A stretch of DNA of 64,000 nucleotides from assembly GCA_005406025.1 (NCBI GenBank), contig BGZK01001285.1, positions 1 through 64,000 on the forward strand, written 5' to 3'. The notes under the pieces are model-generated. The model saw only the letters and a program-made list of their open reading frames with translations, did no database searches and was not told the origin of the DNA. This document shows, piece after piece, positions 1 to 11,551 of this stretch. The stretch is from Eumeta japonica (Eukaryota > Arthropoda > Insecta > Lepidoptera > Psychidae). How positions within the stretch are numbered: position 1 is the stretch's first letter; the number at the start of each line of letters is the position of its first letter. Position numbers and translations under genes: made by a program.

Positions 1-449
1 TTTTGACGTGACAACGTCTTAAATTAGGTTGCGGCTGGGAGTCACTTTGAAAAGTGTAACGCTCGGTAACGTAACGATGAGTCACCAGACGAGAGAGAGG
101 CCGCCGAATGCCTTCTCTCTCCCACTCAACTATGATCGGTCTGCCGCGCGCTGCAGCGCTAGAGGTAGTGCATAGCTTGCAAATGTATTGCAAGTTATTG
201 TATGTATATTTGTATATAAATACGTATGTATGTGTAAAGGTAAAATAAAATTTTGTTAATATGAAATTCAGTGCGAGATTCTTTGTATAAATTAATGTTT
301 TAAATATAATTCTTTGTATAAATAAATGTTTAAAATTGTTACTACTGTCTGTCTTCTACCTACTATACGAATGAATATTCATTAAAATTTACCATTTCAA
401 AGTCGTTTGTCACGTAAAACTTTCCCCGTGCCACCGACTTTACAGGCAA
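1..449 (+). mobile_element. Non-autonomous element with inverted ends, copy A
   Basis: This ~450-bp unit recurs nearly unchanged, in the same orientation, near 6.9 kb. The left end carries ACGTGACAACG (6-16) and the right end its inverted match with one extra T (404-415), so the element has short subterminal inverted repeats. It has no coding capacity. The first bases of the window lie at or just inside its left end, so the left flank cannot be seen. The right boundary is placed where the two copies stop matching (after GACTTTACAGGCAA). The ends suggest a small cut-and-paste (MITE-like) element; I cannot name the superfamily. Confidence 0.7.
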
Positions 450-980
450 CCAAATTTTTTATTACACACCAGAAATTATTGATGTCTTTCAATACAAAAA
501 CGATATATCGTCAACACAAATTGGCGTTTGTGTTCACGATATATTTTCTACAAGCATGCGACAAATTTTACAACTCATTTAACAGATTTACATACACAGC
601 CATGTGTTTTCCTTTTTCCTTTTTTATGTTTATAAAAAGTAAAATTTGAATCACCCACGTTTACTAACTTTTAAACTAATTAGATTTTTATTTCCAGTTT
701 TATATAAAAGGCATGGGGATGCTTTTAATATAACTCTGGAGATATTCAATCCCAGGAGGTTTCAAAGGTGGTGATACATTAACGCTAAATCAAGTAAACA
801 CGACTAAGATTTTTATTTTCGTTACATATGGCCATTGTATTAAAAATTAGATCAATTGATTTTCTCTAATTCTCTGAACACAGTAGGACGCTCCTAAACA
901 TATGCCTGAATTATTTCTGATATTCAATGGAATATATTCTAATTGAAAATAAAATTCAAAACATATTTATTTCATATCTT
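450..980. other. AT-rich DNA, nothing recognised
   Basis: An 80-codon frame at 407-649 crosses the end of the repeat and continues into AT-rich sequence. It matches no family I know and is taken as chance. Confidence 0.5.
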
Positions 981-984
981 TATT

Positions 985-1289
985 TTAACATCGGTTGTTG
1001 AGTGACTCCGTGTGAAACTATACTGTTTTTTGGATCAATTTAGGATAAAATTTTCAAAAATGTTACGTAATGTTAGCAATACAGATATAGGCCTAAAGTT
1101 AGTGGGGTCCGATTTACTATCGTCTCTGAATATGGGAACAACTTTGCTTTTTGTTATCAGATCAGGAAACATGCCATCATCCAAACGTTTATTATACACA
1201 AGCGCCAAATGTGGTGCAATATAATAAAAAATGGAGTTTACAAATTTAACTGACAGACCATGAACATCAGCAGTCTTTTTCATATACAA
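985..1289 (-). pseudogene. Jockey-like LINE reverse transcriptase fragment
   Basis: Read on the minus strand, the frame 1289-1035 contains MFPDLITKSKVVPIF and DPTNFRPISVLLTL, the finger region and the NFRPISxLPTL box of non-LTR reverse transcriptases. The same stretch occurs in the longer relic at 47.4-47.6 kb, so both belong to one Jockey-like family. Past a stop codon, a short SHSTTD segment resembles the following GRSTTEAG region, which suggests an internal deletion. No endonuclease and no catalytic FADD box remain. It is a dead fragment of roughly 100 codons, and the family is clear even though the exact clade is inferred. Confidence 0.85.
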
Positions 1290-3139
1290 CGACTTAAATG
1301 CCTTAACAAGATCTTAAGAATTCACATACTTCAATCTTTAATTAATGTTAATTTAGGGCGAAATATTTTCCTTCAATAAGGATACAGCAAGAGCGGGAGA
1401 TGAATTGAGAGATTTGGTGGTCGAAATTGAAATGTAAGTAAAAAATATTTCAAAGCCTACGGCAATTTCTACGTCTTTTTATAGAATTTGATTACTATAT
1501 TACGTTTATCATAAGTTGTAAGTTATGATAGCAAACTTTAATTTTAGGAATATCGTTCTTTATGACAGTCCAAGTTGTTTTCATTAAAATTTTGCTATTT
1601 TTATTTTACTATTAATATAATTCGTTTTAGCTGCGTGTTATACGACAAAAATCTTAAGGTCAGTTCAAAATACTTATACTGGTGACAGGCGGAAAATTTG
1701 GAAGCGTGTTCAACTACAATTAATGATGACTCATTCCTAACTTATACTAAATTTCCCAGCGGAAGGTTAAAAAATTGGATAGAGACAAGCAAATGGCGAC
1801 AGTTGAAACTGATTTTAAGGTTTTATATCTAATTATGTATCTTTATTATTTTTGCAGTATTATAAGACTAATATTTGCTGGCGCATTTCAACGATCTCTG
1901 TTATAACACCAAAGAATGAAACTACTGACACTAATTTTTAGGGTTCCATAACCAAAGAATGTTAGCGGATCCGTAACTAATACTATCGCTTTCAAATCGG
2001 GATATCTTTGATTCGATTGTTACCATTAGCAAATCGATCAAGCAGTTTTTTAATTCGAGTCGAAGCTTGTTCGTGCTTTGATCGTGAAGAGTGCTTATGG
2101 TGTAAGACCTTCGAAATGAAATAAAGAAACTGTGGAAGACTATGGCCCAGCAGAAGGGCAATTGAAATTCGATGCGACAACACCTAAAGGATGCTAATTA
2201 CAAAGGAATCTCGATAACGCGAATTACAAGGGAAATGTTAGACATTTTGCATTAATGAGTTTTCGACTTAGCGAGAGTGCAATGGTGCCGGATAATAAAC
2301 AAACTTCAGGTGATCCGATGTGTTACACGCGTACAAAGACAATAGAACAAAAGCACCAAACGTTTGTTTCGGACTTTATTGTTATGAGTTCGGGGAATTC
2401 CAAGTAAGACGTCTTTATGTTTACTTACTTTATGCGACTTACGGAGTCTGTTTTTCGAAATAGACGAGTTCGAAATAAATATGTACTATCGATAAGTCAT
2501 GGAAAATAACATTTGCTAGACTTACAAAGTCTAAAAAGTTCGATCTACCTCGCATTTAGGGGTCCGCCGGTATGGCATGGCTATTTGTTTCATCTCACTG
2601 AGAATTCCAAGAAGTCGAGCTATCGGGATTCCGCCATATTTATTAAACATTTGCCCTAAGTCTGTCAGGACGTCTGTCCGTCTTTTAAAGGGCCTAAAAT
2701 TTGCACGTTATATCTACTAAATATAACGACGTATAAAAACAAGCGAGTAATTACTAACAAAACCCTTATTTTCATCAACATTTTATGTTTATATTCAATA
2801 GTAAAAACTATACAAGTGTCAAATGTGACGTATTTATAGTACATACCCTAAAGCGAAATAAAAAATCATAGACCCTGGCCAACGTGAGTCAGGCACGGGT
2901 TGGGAGATCGGTCTAAAGAAAAAAAAACTGAAAAATGGTTGACCTTGCAGGCTTTGCCTGAAATCTCTTAGTGTTTTCGAGTTCAAAAACACTCGTAAGG
3001 GAACAGTAAATTGTTGAGCTTATTACGCTCAAAATCAATTTTAGTGTTTTTTTAAATCCTCCAAACAAAAAGAGCTTTTCAGTTCATATATATATTTATC
3101 GTTAGAGTAGTACACAAAATATTAAAAAAAACAATTTTT
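1290..3139. other. AT-rich DNA with faint repeat debris
   Basis: No gene is seen. A minus-strand remnant near 1937-1960 reads out as the GGAACCCTAAAA ending found on the plus strand at 51.8 kb. A GTCTGTC-rich patch at 2660-2685 looks like part of another dispersed repeat. The two overlapping frames at 1931-2183 (minus) match nothing. Confidence 0.4.
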
Positions 3140-3310
3140 GAATAATTTTTCTTTTACAACATCTCTTGAAAAAGTCAACCGATTTTTATGATGTTTTCGT
3201 AATAGTCGATGTATCTGTTTGGGCAACTTAAGCACGCACAATCACACACAGAAATAAATAAAAAAAATGGTCAATATAGATTCCTAGGACCCTAAGAATG
3301 TTAAAATCTA
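3140..3310 (+). repeat. CA-containing dispersed repeat fragment
   Basis: The order of landmarks, CCGATTTTTA, then a short CA-rich stretch (3233-3250), then TTCCTAGGA (3281-3289) and an AAAATCT block, parallels the segment at 26630-26830, where the CA tract is much longer. The two are diverged copies of one family on the same strand. No coding sequence is seen. Confidence 0.4.
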
Positions 3311-3624
3311 AAGAAAAATCAATTACAGTAAATCGCACTGAAAAAAGAACTTTTCAATTTTATGAAAATTTGTCAATTTTCATAGCGAAAATTTACAAAT
3401 ACCATTATTTATTACTATTCGTAACACAATACATGTATGATTGTGTTATGGTTGAAACTCTGAGTGCGTGAGTCCGAGTTCAAGTTGCCGGCTATCTTTC
3501 TTAATGTAACTAAGATTCCTTAAGATGTTTCACGCAGATCACATCAAACTTTTTAATACATGCACAATGAAAAGCAATGAATTATAAATGGGATAGTAAT
3601 ACTTATATTTTGTTCCATTTTAAT

Positions 3625-4110
3625 ACTTTGTATCGTCACTCCACATGGGAAGCTCTTCATTCACAAAACACAGAAACTGATTATCTGAAGGTTTTACAAT
3701 ATTTACGCCAAAGCTGCAACAGTAGAATTAGATTGGAGACGACTGGACTCCTACACCTAACAAAAGAGGAGTAAGATAGGGCGATCCTATCTCCCCAACA
3801 ATTTGCATTTCAGTATTACAATACGTCATCGGGAAGCTTACCTGGGATAGAGTCGGTTGAAATATAATCGATTAATGAGCAATCCATTTAAGATTTGCAG
3901 TTGATATTGTTCTATTCTGTGAGAGAAGAATAGAGCTACAGTAAATGATAAACGCCCTCCATCCAGCAAATATACATTGGTCGGTCTAGACGTAAACGGC
4001 AGTAAACTAAGATCTTGACAAATAACATTAAGCAGAGAAATTACCATGAAATAAAAGAAGAATCACAAATACTCAGGTCTTTATTTAACTCAAGTTACTA
4101 CCTTTGTTAT
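3625..4110 (+). pseudogene. RTE-like LINE reverse transcriptase fragment
   Basis: Pieces in different frames follow the order of an RTE-clade RT: WEALHSQNTETDYL, then a degraded RQGDPISPT region, LTWDRVG, and HLRFAVDIVLF, followed by an MINALHPAN-like palm segment and DVNGSK/KIMTN-like remnants. Several stops and frameshifts break it. The catalytic FADD box has become FAVD (3894-3905). RTE elements normally encode an endonuclease plus RT in about 1000 residues; only some 150 codons of the RT palm survive here. It is not functional. Confidence 0.8.
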
Positions 4111-4290
4111 TAACATTAACGACTATTATGGTATATTGTTATTTTCATAATAATATACATATTTTTATTTAAAGAGTTATAGTAATTAACGCGAACTTTG
4201 AGAAATTTGTTCCCATCTAGCTTAATATCGTATACTTGTTATAAGTATATCGTGAATATTACGTCCTTTATTTTATATTCAAGGTTATAA

Positions 4291-4521
4291 TTTTCGCAGG
4301 ATGTACTGAGCCATTTGCCATCTTGGTTAAAAATAACTATGGAACATGTCCACATACCTGAAAATTTAAATGAATTAAAACTCCAACCCTATAGTCCCCA
4401 CCAATCTGTCAGCTCGGTAAATATAGACACATTCTTCTATAGAGGGTTTTCTAGTACGCCCAGAAGTAAATCTAATGAAGACGGATTCCCATTTTATAAC
4501 GAGCTTTATAAATTATTGTGA
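4291..4521 (+). other. Open frame with exon-like boundaries, unknown
   Basis: A 76-codon open stretch follows TTTTCGCAG, which would serve as a splice acceptor just before GATGTACTGAGCC (about 4301). It contains PSWLKITMEHVHIPENL and ends SNEDGFPFYNELYKLL before TGA. An in-frame TAA lies 12 nt upstream of GATGTA. A possible donor, CGGTAAAT, lies inside the frame near 4418. Composition is less AT-biased than its surroundings. I recognise no family. It could be a lone coding exon, a piece of an unknown transposon, or chance. Confidence 0.2.
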
Positions 4522-4735
4522 ATCCAAAAGGCGGCAAGTCCCAGTACGACTTGGCGCGCTCGCTGACTGCATACAAAAGCGCTCACTTAGTAACGATTCA
4601 TTCAAATTTATTTTCTCAAATCTTCTGCACTTCTTTCGAGTTTCATATCGTATAAATCGACTATGATGAAAGAGAGTATAAAGAAGTGTCTTTTAAAACG
4701 TTCTTAGGATTATAGTACAGTCAAAAAAGAAATGG

Positions 4736-4995
4736 GTGTTGCTTAAAGACTTTTTTATTTGTTTTTCAGTTGATATTCAATTTTTAAGAAATCTCCGATT
4801 CCAAAAAAAGGAGAAGTTTCTATGTTTGTTTGTATGTATTTTTTTGTATATTCAGCGATTATTTTGTCAATTGTGCTCCGATTTCAAATTTTTTTTCGAA
4901 AGGATAAAGTTTCAAGGTAGCCCCATAGTCACGAAGCCAAGATCAATGATGGGATTCTTAATAACTCGAGAAGTCAAAGCATATCCTTAAATATT
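4736..4995 (+). repeat. Dispersed lepidopteran-type repeat
   Basis: The text resembles a dispersed repeat I recall from moth and butterfly genomes: a TTTGTTTGTATGTATTTTTTTGT stretch in place of coding sequence, CTCCGATTTCAAATT, a GGTAGCCCCATAGTCACGAAG block and then GATGATGGGA-type sequence. The 84-codon frame across it is incidental. The identification is by pattern memory only. Confidence 0.4.
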
Positions 4996-6060
4996 ATAGG
5001 AACGTACAGCGTGTTAAGTTATTTCTTTTTAAGTTATTTAAGTTTTTGCGTCTGAAAATCGTTATCTCATGCTGTTAAGTTGGTGATGGAAGTCACAACA
5101 TTCCATAATTATTAGGTATTAGAAGATAATACTGCGATTATTCGCCAGAAATTATTCTGCAATGGCTAGTAGTAAAACCTAGTATATAGAAGTTAAATCA
5201 ATTACCTATTAATCTACCTAAATATTTTCATTCATTTATATAATTCCAACTTGACAATCTTAGCAGGAACACATGGGAACCCTTTAGCGACAACAGCAGA
5301 AATAGGTTGAATTAATTTAATATGGAAGTGAATTAAAATGTGATCTGTATGAGTTGTACAATTTATACATTATAAAGAATAAGAATGAGTTATATTTTTT
5401 GTATAAAAATAATTTGGCAGTTGCACTCCCACTAAGAATGTAAAGACCCTGCAACGATTACCCGCGGACAATAAATTCGAGGTCGGAAAACTGCTTTTCC
5501 ACGAGCTCCGTAAAAAGGAAAAAGAGCTTGACAAATTTTACTAACCATGGTTTAACCCACATACAAATTAGCTAAATGAATTATAAAGTTCTAATTACTC
5601 GATAATAAAAAAAGTGGAAATATAATAACTTTTATATGAATAAAAACACTGCTTCGCAAAACCTATTTAAATACTTGTTTAAACACACTCCAAAAACAAC
5701 AAATCAGTTTTTTGTCAATTAATCAGTCTATACCAGTTAAGGTAAGGCAAAAATATCGTATAATCTAGAACATAAATATGAAAAGTTAAATATTGAGTCA
5801 AAAAGAGAACTCATTGTTTTAAGGAAATACAACTGTTTCTGATTTATTATTAACAGACAAATCCAAAATAACTAACTAATAACTTTGCAGTTTGTTTAAA
5901 CAATTACTTAAAATCGGTTTTTATTTTATAACAGGTATTTTATACAGGTATTATATCTATGTCAAAATTAAGTTTTAACGATGTTTTTCCAGAAAACATA
6001 AACGTGTGGCACATATTTCGACAGTTACTTTAAAAACAAAGTTTCTAAGCGATCTTTTCG
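4996..6060. other. AT-rich DNA, nothing recognised
   Basis: No convincing coding sequence, structured RNA or repeat with a partner elsewhere in the window was found. Confidence 0.5.
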
Positions 6061-6470
6061 ACTAATTGAATATTTTTGGAAATAATAGCTCCAGAAGTAG
6101 CAGTAATTGCGTCGTCCTACCCTCTATGTTTTAAACCGTAAATTCAAAAAAATTATAAAAATAACGCTTAATAAATACTAAAAAAAAAAATATTTGAAGA
6201 TGATCGGATATATATATATATAGTTTTCGATTTGTTGCCGAAAAACTGCGCTTATAAAGGACTTAAGTGACGCGAAGATACGCTATTTTAATGATGCATT
6301 TTATTTTACACTAGTTTCAGAGTAATACTCGACATAGCTACTTGTTTCTCTAGTTATAAACAACTAAAGTGCTTATATCTATTCTGTGTGGGAAACATGA
6401 AGAAAAGTATAACAATGTAGTTTTTCATCTACAGTACATTGCTTTGTAGTAACGGCTTTGGAACCCTACA
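6061..6470 (+). repeat. Dispersed repeat, copy paired with 62.75-63.1 kb
   Basis: Shared landmarks in the same order with the distant copy: TAACGCTTAATAAAT, GCCGAAAAACTGCGCTT (one change), CGACATA, CTAGTTATA, and ACTAAAGTGCTTATA followed by GGGAAAC. Identity is moderate, so the copies are old. Both lie on the plus strand and neither codes. Confidence 0.6.
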
Positions 6471-6645
6471 GTGAGCGTGGTCCGAAACGCTCTTGGCCGT
6501 TTTCATCTTTTTTTCGTTACGTTAATTACTCCTGGCCGCTGGCGGTTTTTCGTAAAGGTCCGTCACCGGCTCGCCCGCTCCTTACATTGAAACAGCTAAT
6601 TCTTCATAGCACCAATTTTCAGACGTCGTCGCGTGGGGCGAGTTA
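6465..6645. promoter_or_regulatory. GC-rich island, candidate regulatory element
   Basis: A GC-richer patch (GTGAGCGTGG, CTGGCCGCTGGCGG, CGGCTCGCCCGCTCC) in AT-rich surroundings. It has homeodomain-type cores (TTAATTA near 6520) and no family match in its 62-codon frame. The regulatory role is inferred from composition and setting only. Confidence 0.25.
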
Positions 6646-6892
6646 ATAAAGTTTATTCCGGTGCTAGTTTATAAAACAAAGGCAGGTAATATTTCAATGG
6701 GTCGTAACGAGTACACCCACACAGGTGATTTATTTAACGTTTTAATTTACAACTATAAAAGAGGCACATTAGCTCCTGCTTTATAAATTTGTGCCAAGAA
6801 TTTTTCTTATTTCTATTTTTTAACGTAACGTAAATCCTTTAAAAGAGTCAGTTAATGATTTGTGCATTTTAAATGAAATACTATGATTTGTA

Positions 6893-7361
6893 GCAATGAA
6901 TTCTTTGACGTGACAACGTCTTAAATTAGGTTGCGGCTGGGAGTCACTTTGAAAAGTGTAACGCTCGGTAACGTAACGATGAGTCACCGAACGAGAGAGA
7001 GGCCGCCGAATGCCTTGCGTCTCTCCCACTCAACTATGATCGGTCTGCCGCGCGCATGCTAGAGAATTAGTGCATAGCTTGCAAATGTATTGCAAGTTAT
7101 TGTATGTATATTTGTATATAAATACGTATGTATGTGTAGGTAAAAATAAAATTTTGTTAATATGAAATTCAGTGCGAGATTCTTTGTATAAATTAATGTT
7201 TTAAATATAATTCTTTGTATAAATAAATGTTTTAAATTGTTACTATTATTTCATCCTTCTTCCTACTATACGAATGAATATTCACATTAAAATGATTTTA
7301 CCATTCAAAGTCGTTGTCACGTAAAACTTTCGCCCGTATATGACTTTACAGGCAATGAATT
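6893..7361 (+). mobile_element. Non-autonomous element with inverted ends, copy B
   Basis: Second copy of the element at 1-449. Perfect 11-bp inverted repeats lie at 6908-6918 (ACGTGACAACG) and 7312-7322. A 10-bp direct repeat, GCAATGAATT, flanks the element at 6893-6902 and 7352-7361 and is the likely target duplication. Because copy A also ends ...GGCAA, the duplication could be as short as 6 bp (TGAATT). The minus-strand frame at 6820-7029 is a by-product of the repeat. A duplication of 9-10 bp would point to a Mutator-like mechanism, which I cannot confirm. Confidence 0.75.
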
Positions 7362-8194
7362 TTTAATTATTTGGAATTATATCAATTTCTAAAAGCACTC
7401 TTTGCTCTATGAAACTGTGGTAGTATAATGTACATTTATTTAGTTTCTAATTACACAATAATTTCTGTCTATGGCTCTCAATCTACCTATACTTACAGTC
7501 ATGGACTATGGTCACATAAAGGATTCCAGTATTTAAAATAGGTCCAAAACGTAAATTTATATATGTTCAATTACAATACGTTGACAAACAGGAAAAATTA
7601 AAAACACAAAACATTTGCAAGGCAACTCTAACACGAGGATGTTTTGGCAGCTAAAGCCCCAGCCTCGCGAACCGCTTAAAAGCTCGTGGTGTGCGGGCGC
7701 TAATAGATCTTTGTTATTCATTCCTTAACATCAAAATTTTACGAAAGATTTTCCGCTTGGCGTTGTTTGAGGAAAATTAGTGAAGTGTTATGTTATTTAA
7801 GGACAATCACTGAAATAACATTATTATTGATGAGAAAGAATAAATAAAAAATAACGGTTCTGATTTCCTGCAACGAACTGACAATTAATTGATTTTAACA
7901 TTATATAGCGCTAACAATTAAAGCTTGTTCGGTCTCATAATAGCAAGGAGGGTAAATCTTATGCATAAAACATAACTTTAGATTATGTTTTTCAAGTAAT
8001 TTGTTACTTAGTTACTTATACTTCACGAAAGAAGATATATGTCGTTTATATTCCAGTAAATAATTCCTTATTGTGATGGGACCTTGCTCGGCTAATTTTC
8101 TAATGCGTCACAAAAATTTAAGACTTTTACAATAATCACAAATAATTTAGATAAGGAAAATAAAAGTTGGCTTTTCCAAATTCACGCGTCGATG
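7362..8194. other. AT-rich DNA, nothing recognised
   Basis: There is a small GC-richer patch at 7655-7710 (CCCCAGCCTCGCGAACCGC). No gene or repeat was identified. Confidence 0.45.
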
Positions 8195-8240
8195 GATGTG
8201 AATCTTTATACGAATCTTTATTCGTATAAAGATTCACATC
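8195..8240. repeat. Perfect short-loop inverted repeat
   Basis: Two 21-bp arms (8195-8215 and 8220-8240) are exact reverse complements around a 4-nt loop, CTTT. The arm starts GATGTGAATC. There is no U-run terminator context and no coding sequence nearby. Confidence 0.9.
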
Positions 8241-9105
8241 TTTATAAATATGCGTATAGATCTATGCGCAGTTTAGCATTCCGTAGTTGTCCGTTACGAT
8301 AGTCCGACTTACAAGGGAGCTTTTGATTTGAAACAATGAGCCTACGGGTTGAGTTCACAGTTTAATGGCTTTTAAAGTCTAAAAACAGTCCCTCACGGGA
8401 CAGGTCTTAAGTATGTCACGATTTCATTTTTCCTTTTTTTTACATGGCCCGCAAACTTATATTTACTATTTGTTTTACACAAGTGACGACTTCAATTACG
8501 TAATTTTCAATGGGGTTTGTACGAAATTTTGCATTTCGTATAAATAAATCGTGTAAATTGATCTACTGTTATTCTTTAATTTGTAAAGCACATCAGCTGT
8601 GATAGTTTTCATTTTAAATTTGTTATATATATTGTACTACTGCTGTGAATTTATTCCCATATCCAAGAATATTTTACCTGTAAGGAAACAGGTAAAAGAT
8701 TATTAGAAAATTTTAATTAACAAAATCAGCAATGTAAAGCCTAATATTTTGTTAAAGGAATTAAATGGGATCGCGTAGAGCAGGCGACGATGTCATGATT
8801 ATACTTCTTTTAGTCTCTTTTCTCATACTCATAATATTCAAACACAACTGATTGACGAATGCTTAGACAATTATTTTACATTGAGTGGTTACGACTAACA
8901 CCAAAGAACAGATTCAAACATAATTTGTTGTCGTCACTTGCATTTCAAGTCTGGCGAACGCGTCAGAGCTTTCAACACGAGTAGCTTACATTAGAGTTAT
9001 TGTATTTGTAAGCTTATAGACAGTGCTCGACGTGGAGCACGGACGTTCCTAAGCGGCAGTTTGAAAACGTCTTCAATGCGATTCGCGCTGACCGTCAAAG
9101 ATAAA
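8241..9105. other. AT-rich DNA, nothing recognised
   Basis: No gene, RNA or partnered repeat was seen. Confidence 0.45.
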
Positions 9106-9480
9106 CAGAAATAAATTGAACATCCTCGGAGGACGGCTTCTCGGCGGGGCCGCGTCGCCGAACAAAACACGGCCAGCCGTAGGCCTCTTCTGAAACATTG
9201 AGTCAACGGAAATAATTACGCTGAAATATTTTATTCGCGTGAGAGAGCGCGCCGGCGGCCGCTCGCTCGGAATAAGTGGGGATGTTGTTCCCAACTTTAT
9301 TACGGACGCGCCAAGCACGTTCCTGAGATACCTCCTACCCGCCGCCGCACCCCGCCGCGCCGAACCCCGCCCCGCTAGCCACCCCGCGTTGTCGTATCCC
9401 CGCCAGGCCGCACTACTTTGTTCTTACACGGTTTGTTTATTTATTTATGGGGTCGTGTCAAGGCGCAGCCGATGTGTTCG
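9106..9480. promoter_or_regulatory. GC-rich island, candidate regulatory element
   Basis: An abrupt rise in GC (CGGCGGGGCCGCGTCGCCG, GCGCGCCGGCGGCCGCTCGC, then a pyrimidine-rich CCCCGCC series at 9350-9385) without a coherent protein: frames on both strands are open only because of composition. Embedded ATAATTACG offers a homeodomain-type core. It resembles the other islands in the window. Conservation across species was not testable here. Confidence 0.35.
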
Positions 9481-9711
9481 CTCGTAAAACTATCGGCTTG
9501 TTAGGAACGGCTGCTTAAAATTTAGATACGATGCGTTTATCGGGAACACGAAAGGAGGAAAATAATTTTCGGAATATGAAAACTAAGGGTATACGCTTCG
9601 TTATATTACACGTGAAAGAGTGAAAATGATTATTGGTACACTTACGCCAGCAGAGAAACGACATAAAGATTAAAATTAATATTTGTATAAGGTTTAATAC
9701 GAATCAATACC

Positions 9712-10010
9712 ACTATTATAAATGGGAAAGTCGGTCTGTCTGTTTGCTCGCCTTTCACACTTAAACAGCTATACTGATTTTTGTAAAATTTGGCATTTAA
9801 GTACATATTTTTCATGGCTCAACACAAGTTAAGCTCATTTTAATGTAATCTACTGTACTGATGGAGCACACCGTCTTATAACATAAAACCTAATGTCTGT
9901 TTTTGTTTCTGTACATTTGTCTGTATGCCTGCTTATGATTCAATAATAACTTAACCGATTTTGTTGAAATTTCGAGAATCAATAGAAATCATTGCCACTA
10001 AAATACAGTT
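9712..10010 (+). repeat. Helitron-like short repeat heads
   Basis: CTATTATAAATGGGAAAGT followed by GTCTGTCTGTTTGCTCG and a CTGATTTTTGTAAAATTTGG block is the layout of the 5' parts of small Helitron-like repeats in Lepidoptera (compare TATTATAAATGCGAAAGT at 27.85 kb). A second GTCTGTTTTTG...AACCGATTTTGTTGAAATTT block starts near 9895, so two related heads appear to lie in tandem. No CTAG terminus was found here. Confidence 0.45.
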
Positions 10011-10436
10011 TACTTATTATTTTTCTGCATATTTATTCTGTATGTGTATAACTTCTTGTAAGTAGGTGATTTGAAAGTCGTCAATTTTTTCTTATATGTT
10101 TGTCCTCCTTATTGATTTGCTTTAATTGAAGAAGGAACTGTGTTAAGGGTAGGTGATTAGGATTAATACAAAGTGGGAGGAAACTAAAATGTTGTATGAG
10201 AGTGGGGATATACTGAAAGCGGGAGTAATAGGGAATATCAATTACTCTATTACAACAAAATTATTAATAATAAAGGTTTAATAGTAATAAAATCGGAGTA
10301 AAATATTTTTTTTTTAATTAAAACCAAGAAATATAACGAACGATAGGGTTTTTACACTGCGTCTTCTATCCCTACTGTGTTCTATTAGCATAATATTATT
10401 AATGTAACATTATATTTTGTAACAATGTTTGATCAT

Positions 10437-10703
10437 TTGTTGACTGTCTGATTGGCGCAGTTGGTAGTGACCCTTCTCGCTGTGGTGGTGGAGTGGGTTT
10501 GATTTCCGCATAAGAAAAAAATAATTTATTTGATTGAAAATTTATATTTGTTTTAAGTTTTGACGTTTGTATGTATTGTATGTATATATATTTACAAAAG
10601 GGTATATATGTAACATATAAACTATCGGGTAGTATAATAAAAGCCTCGTTGCTTTGGAACCTGATGGTGTTGTGTATATGTCCAAAGATATTATTATTAT
10701 TAT
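10437..10703 (+). mobile_element. tRNA-derived SINE
   Basis: The head carries a Pol III A box, TGGCGCAGTTGG (10453-10464), and 30 nt further a B box, GGGTTTGATTTCC (10495-10507), in the spacing of a tRNA gene. A tRNA-unrelated body follows, with GTAGTATAATAAAAGCCTCG and ACCTGATGGTGTTGTG, ending in an (ATT)n tail at 10688-10702. This is the build of lepidopteran SINEs mobilised by LINE machinery. The head is not a working tRNA because the sequence departs from a tRNA cloverleaf after the B box. Clear target duplications were not found. Confidence 0.88.
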
Positions 10704-11551
10704 ATTTGCAACTCAAGTACGCATAAGCGGCTGGGACTGATTTCAATAAAATTTAACACACAAATGGAATATGATTTACTGGATTACCACATGAAATTTT
10801 ATACGTCCCATTGATGCTTTTCTGTGCAATGATTTACTACAAACCGAAATCGAGGGCGATAGCGCTATAGGAAAAGAAAGGGGTGCCAGATTTAAATATA
10901 GAACAAGACCGAGTGGGATCTAACGTTGAAATTATAATTTTAATCAAAACAAGATCAGAATTGGTATCGATGTCAGCGAGATCTATTCATATAAAAAATG
11001 AGGTATTCATCTTAAATCCACACTGGTGGAGCCGGTAATACCTAGTAAGCAGATGTACTTAAAGATGTATCAACTACAAGCAATATAGTGTTCGAAACTC
11101 TTACGTTCTTTATGTGATTTTGCCAGTAGCATTGGTGCGTCCATACAGAAGATCATCACCTGTGATGACCGGAAATAATGTTGAGTAGTTTGTTCCGGCT
11201 GGCATCGGACAAAGTCTTTGGGATTCCCAGAAAATATATTATTTTAAATTTAGCCAGTCACTTTACACACATTTACGACAATTCGCACCGCCGGCGCCTC
11301 GGCTCGCACGTTAGAAGCGAAGTCTGCATTCGGTAGTAAGACATTTGCCACTTATTTATGGGTGTACTGTTCATATGCTTTTAGGTAATACAGTAAATGG
11401 AAAGAGTTTTGATTGAAATTGATTCAAAACATTATGATTGTTCTAAACAAAACAAAAGCGATATAAATAATAACTATGTTCTATATAATATAATGAAACA
11501 TCCATCCAATAATATAAAAAATTCTACATAATCACATTTCGTAAACTGTCT
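10704..11551. other. Mixed DNA, minor repeat debris
   Basis: A short stretch at 10890-10985 (AAGACCGAGTGGGATC, AGATCAGAATTGGTATCG) looks like the purine-strand minisatellite seen at 15.4, 16 and 37.8 kb. A small GC-rich patch lies at 11284-11325. No gene was seen. Confidence 0.4.

Noticed and set aside
1..7361. LTR retrotransposon bounded by the two direct ~450-bp copies
   Set aside because: The copies have inverted subterminal repeats and do not start TG or end CA; copy B has its own flanking duplication; the interval holds non-LTR fragments and no gag-pol or primer-binding site.
10441..10515. Functional tRNA gene
   Set aside because: A and B boxes are present but the sequence does not close an acceptor stem and continues into a SINE body and (ATT)n tail.
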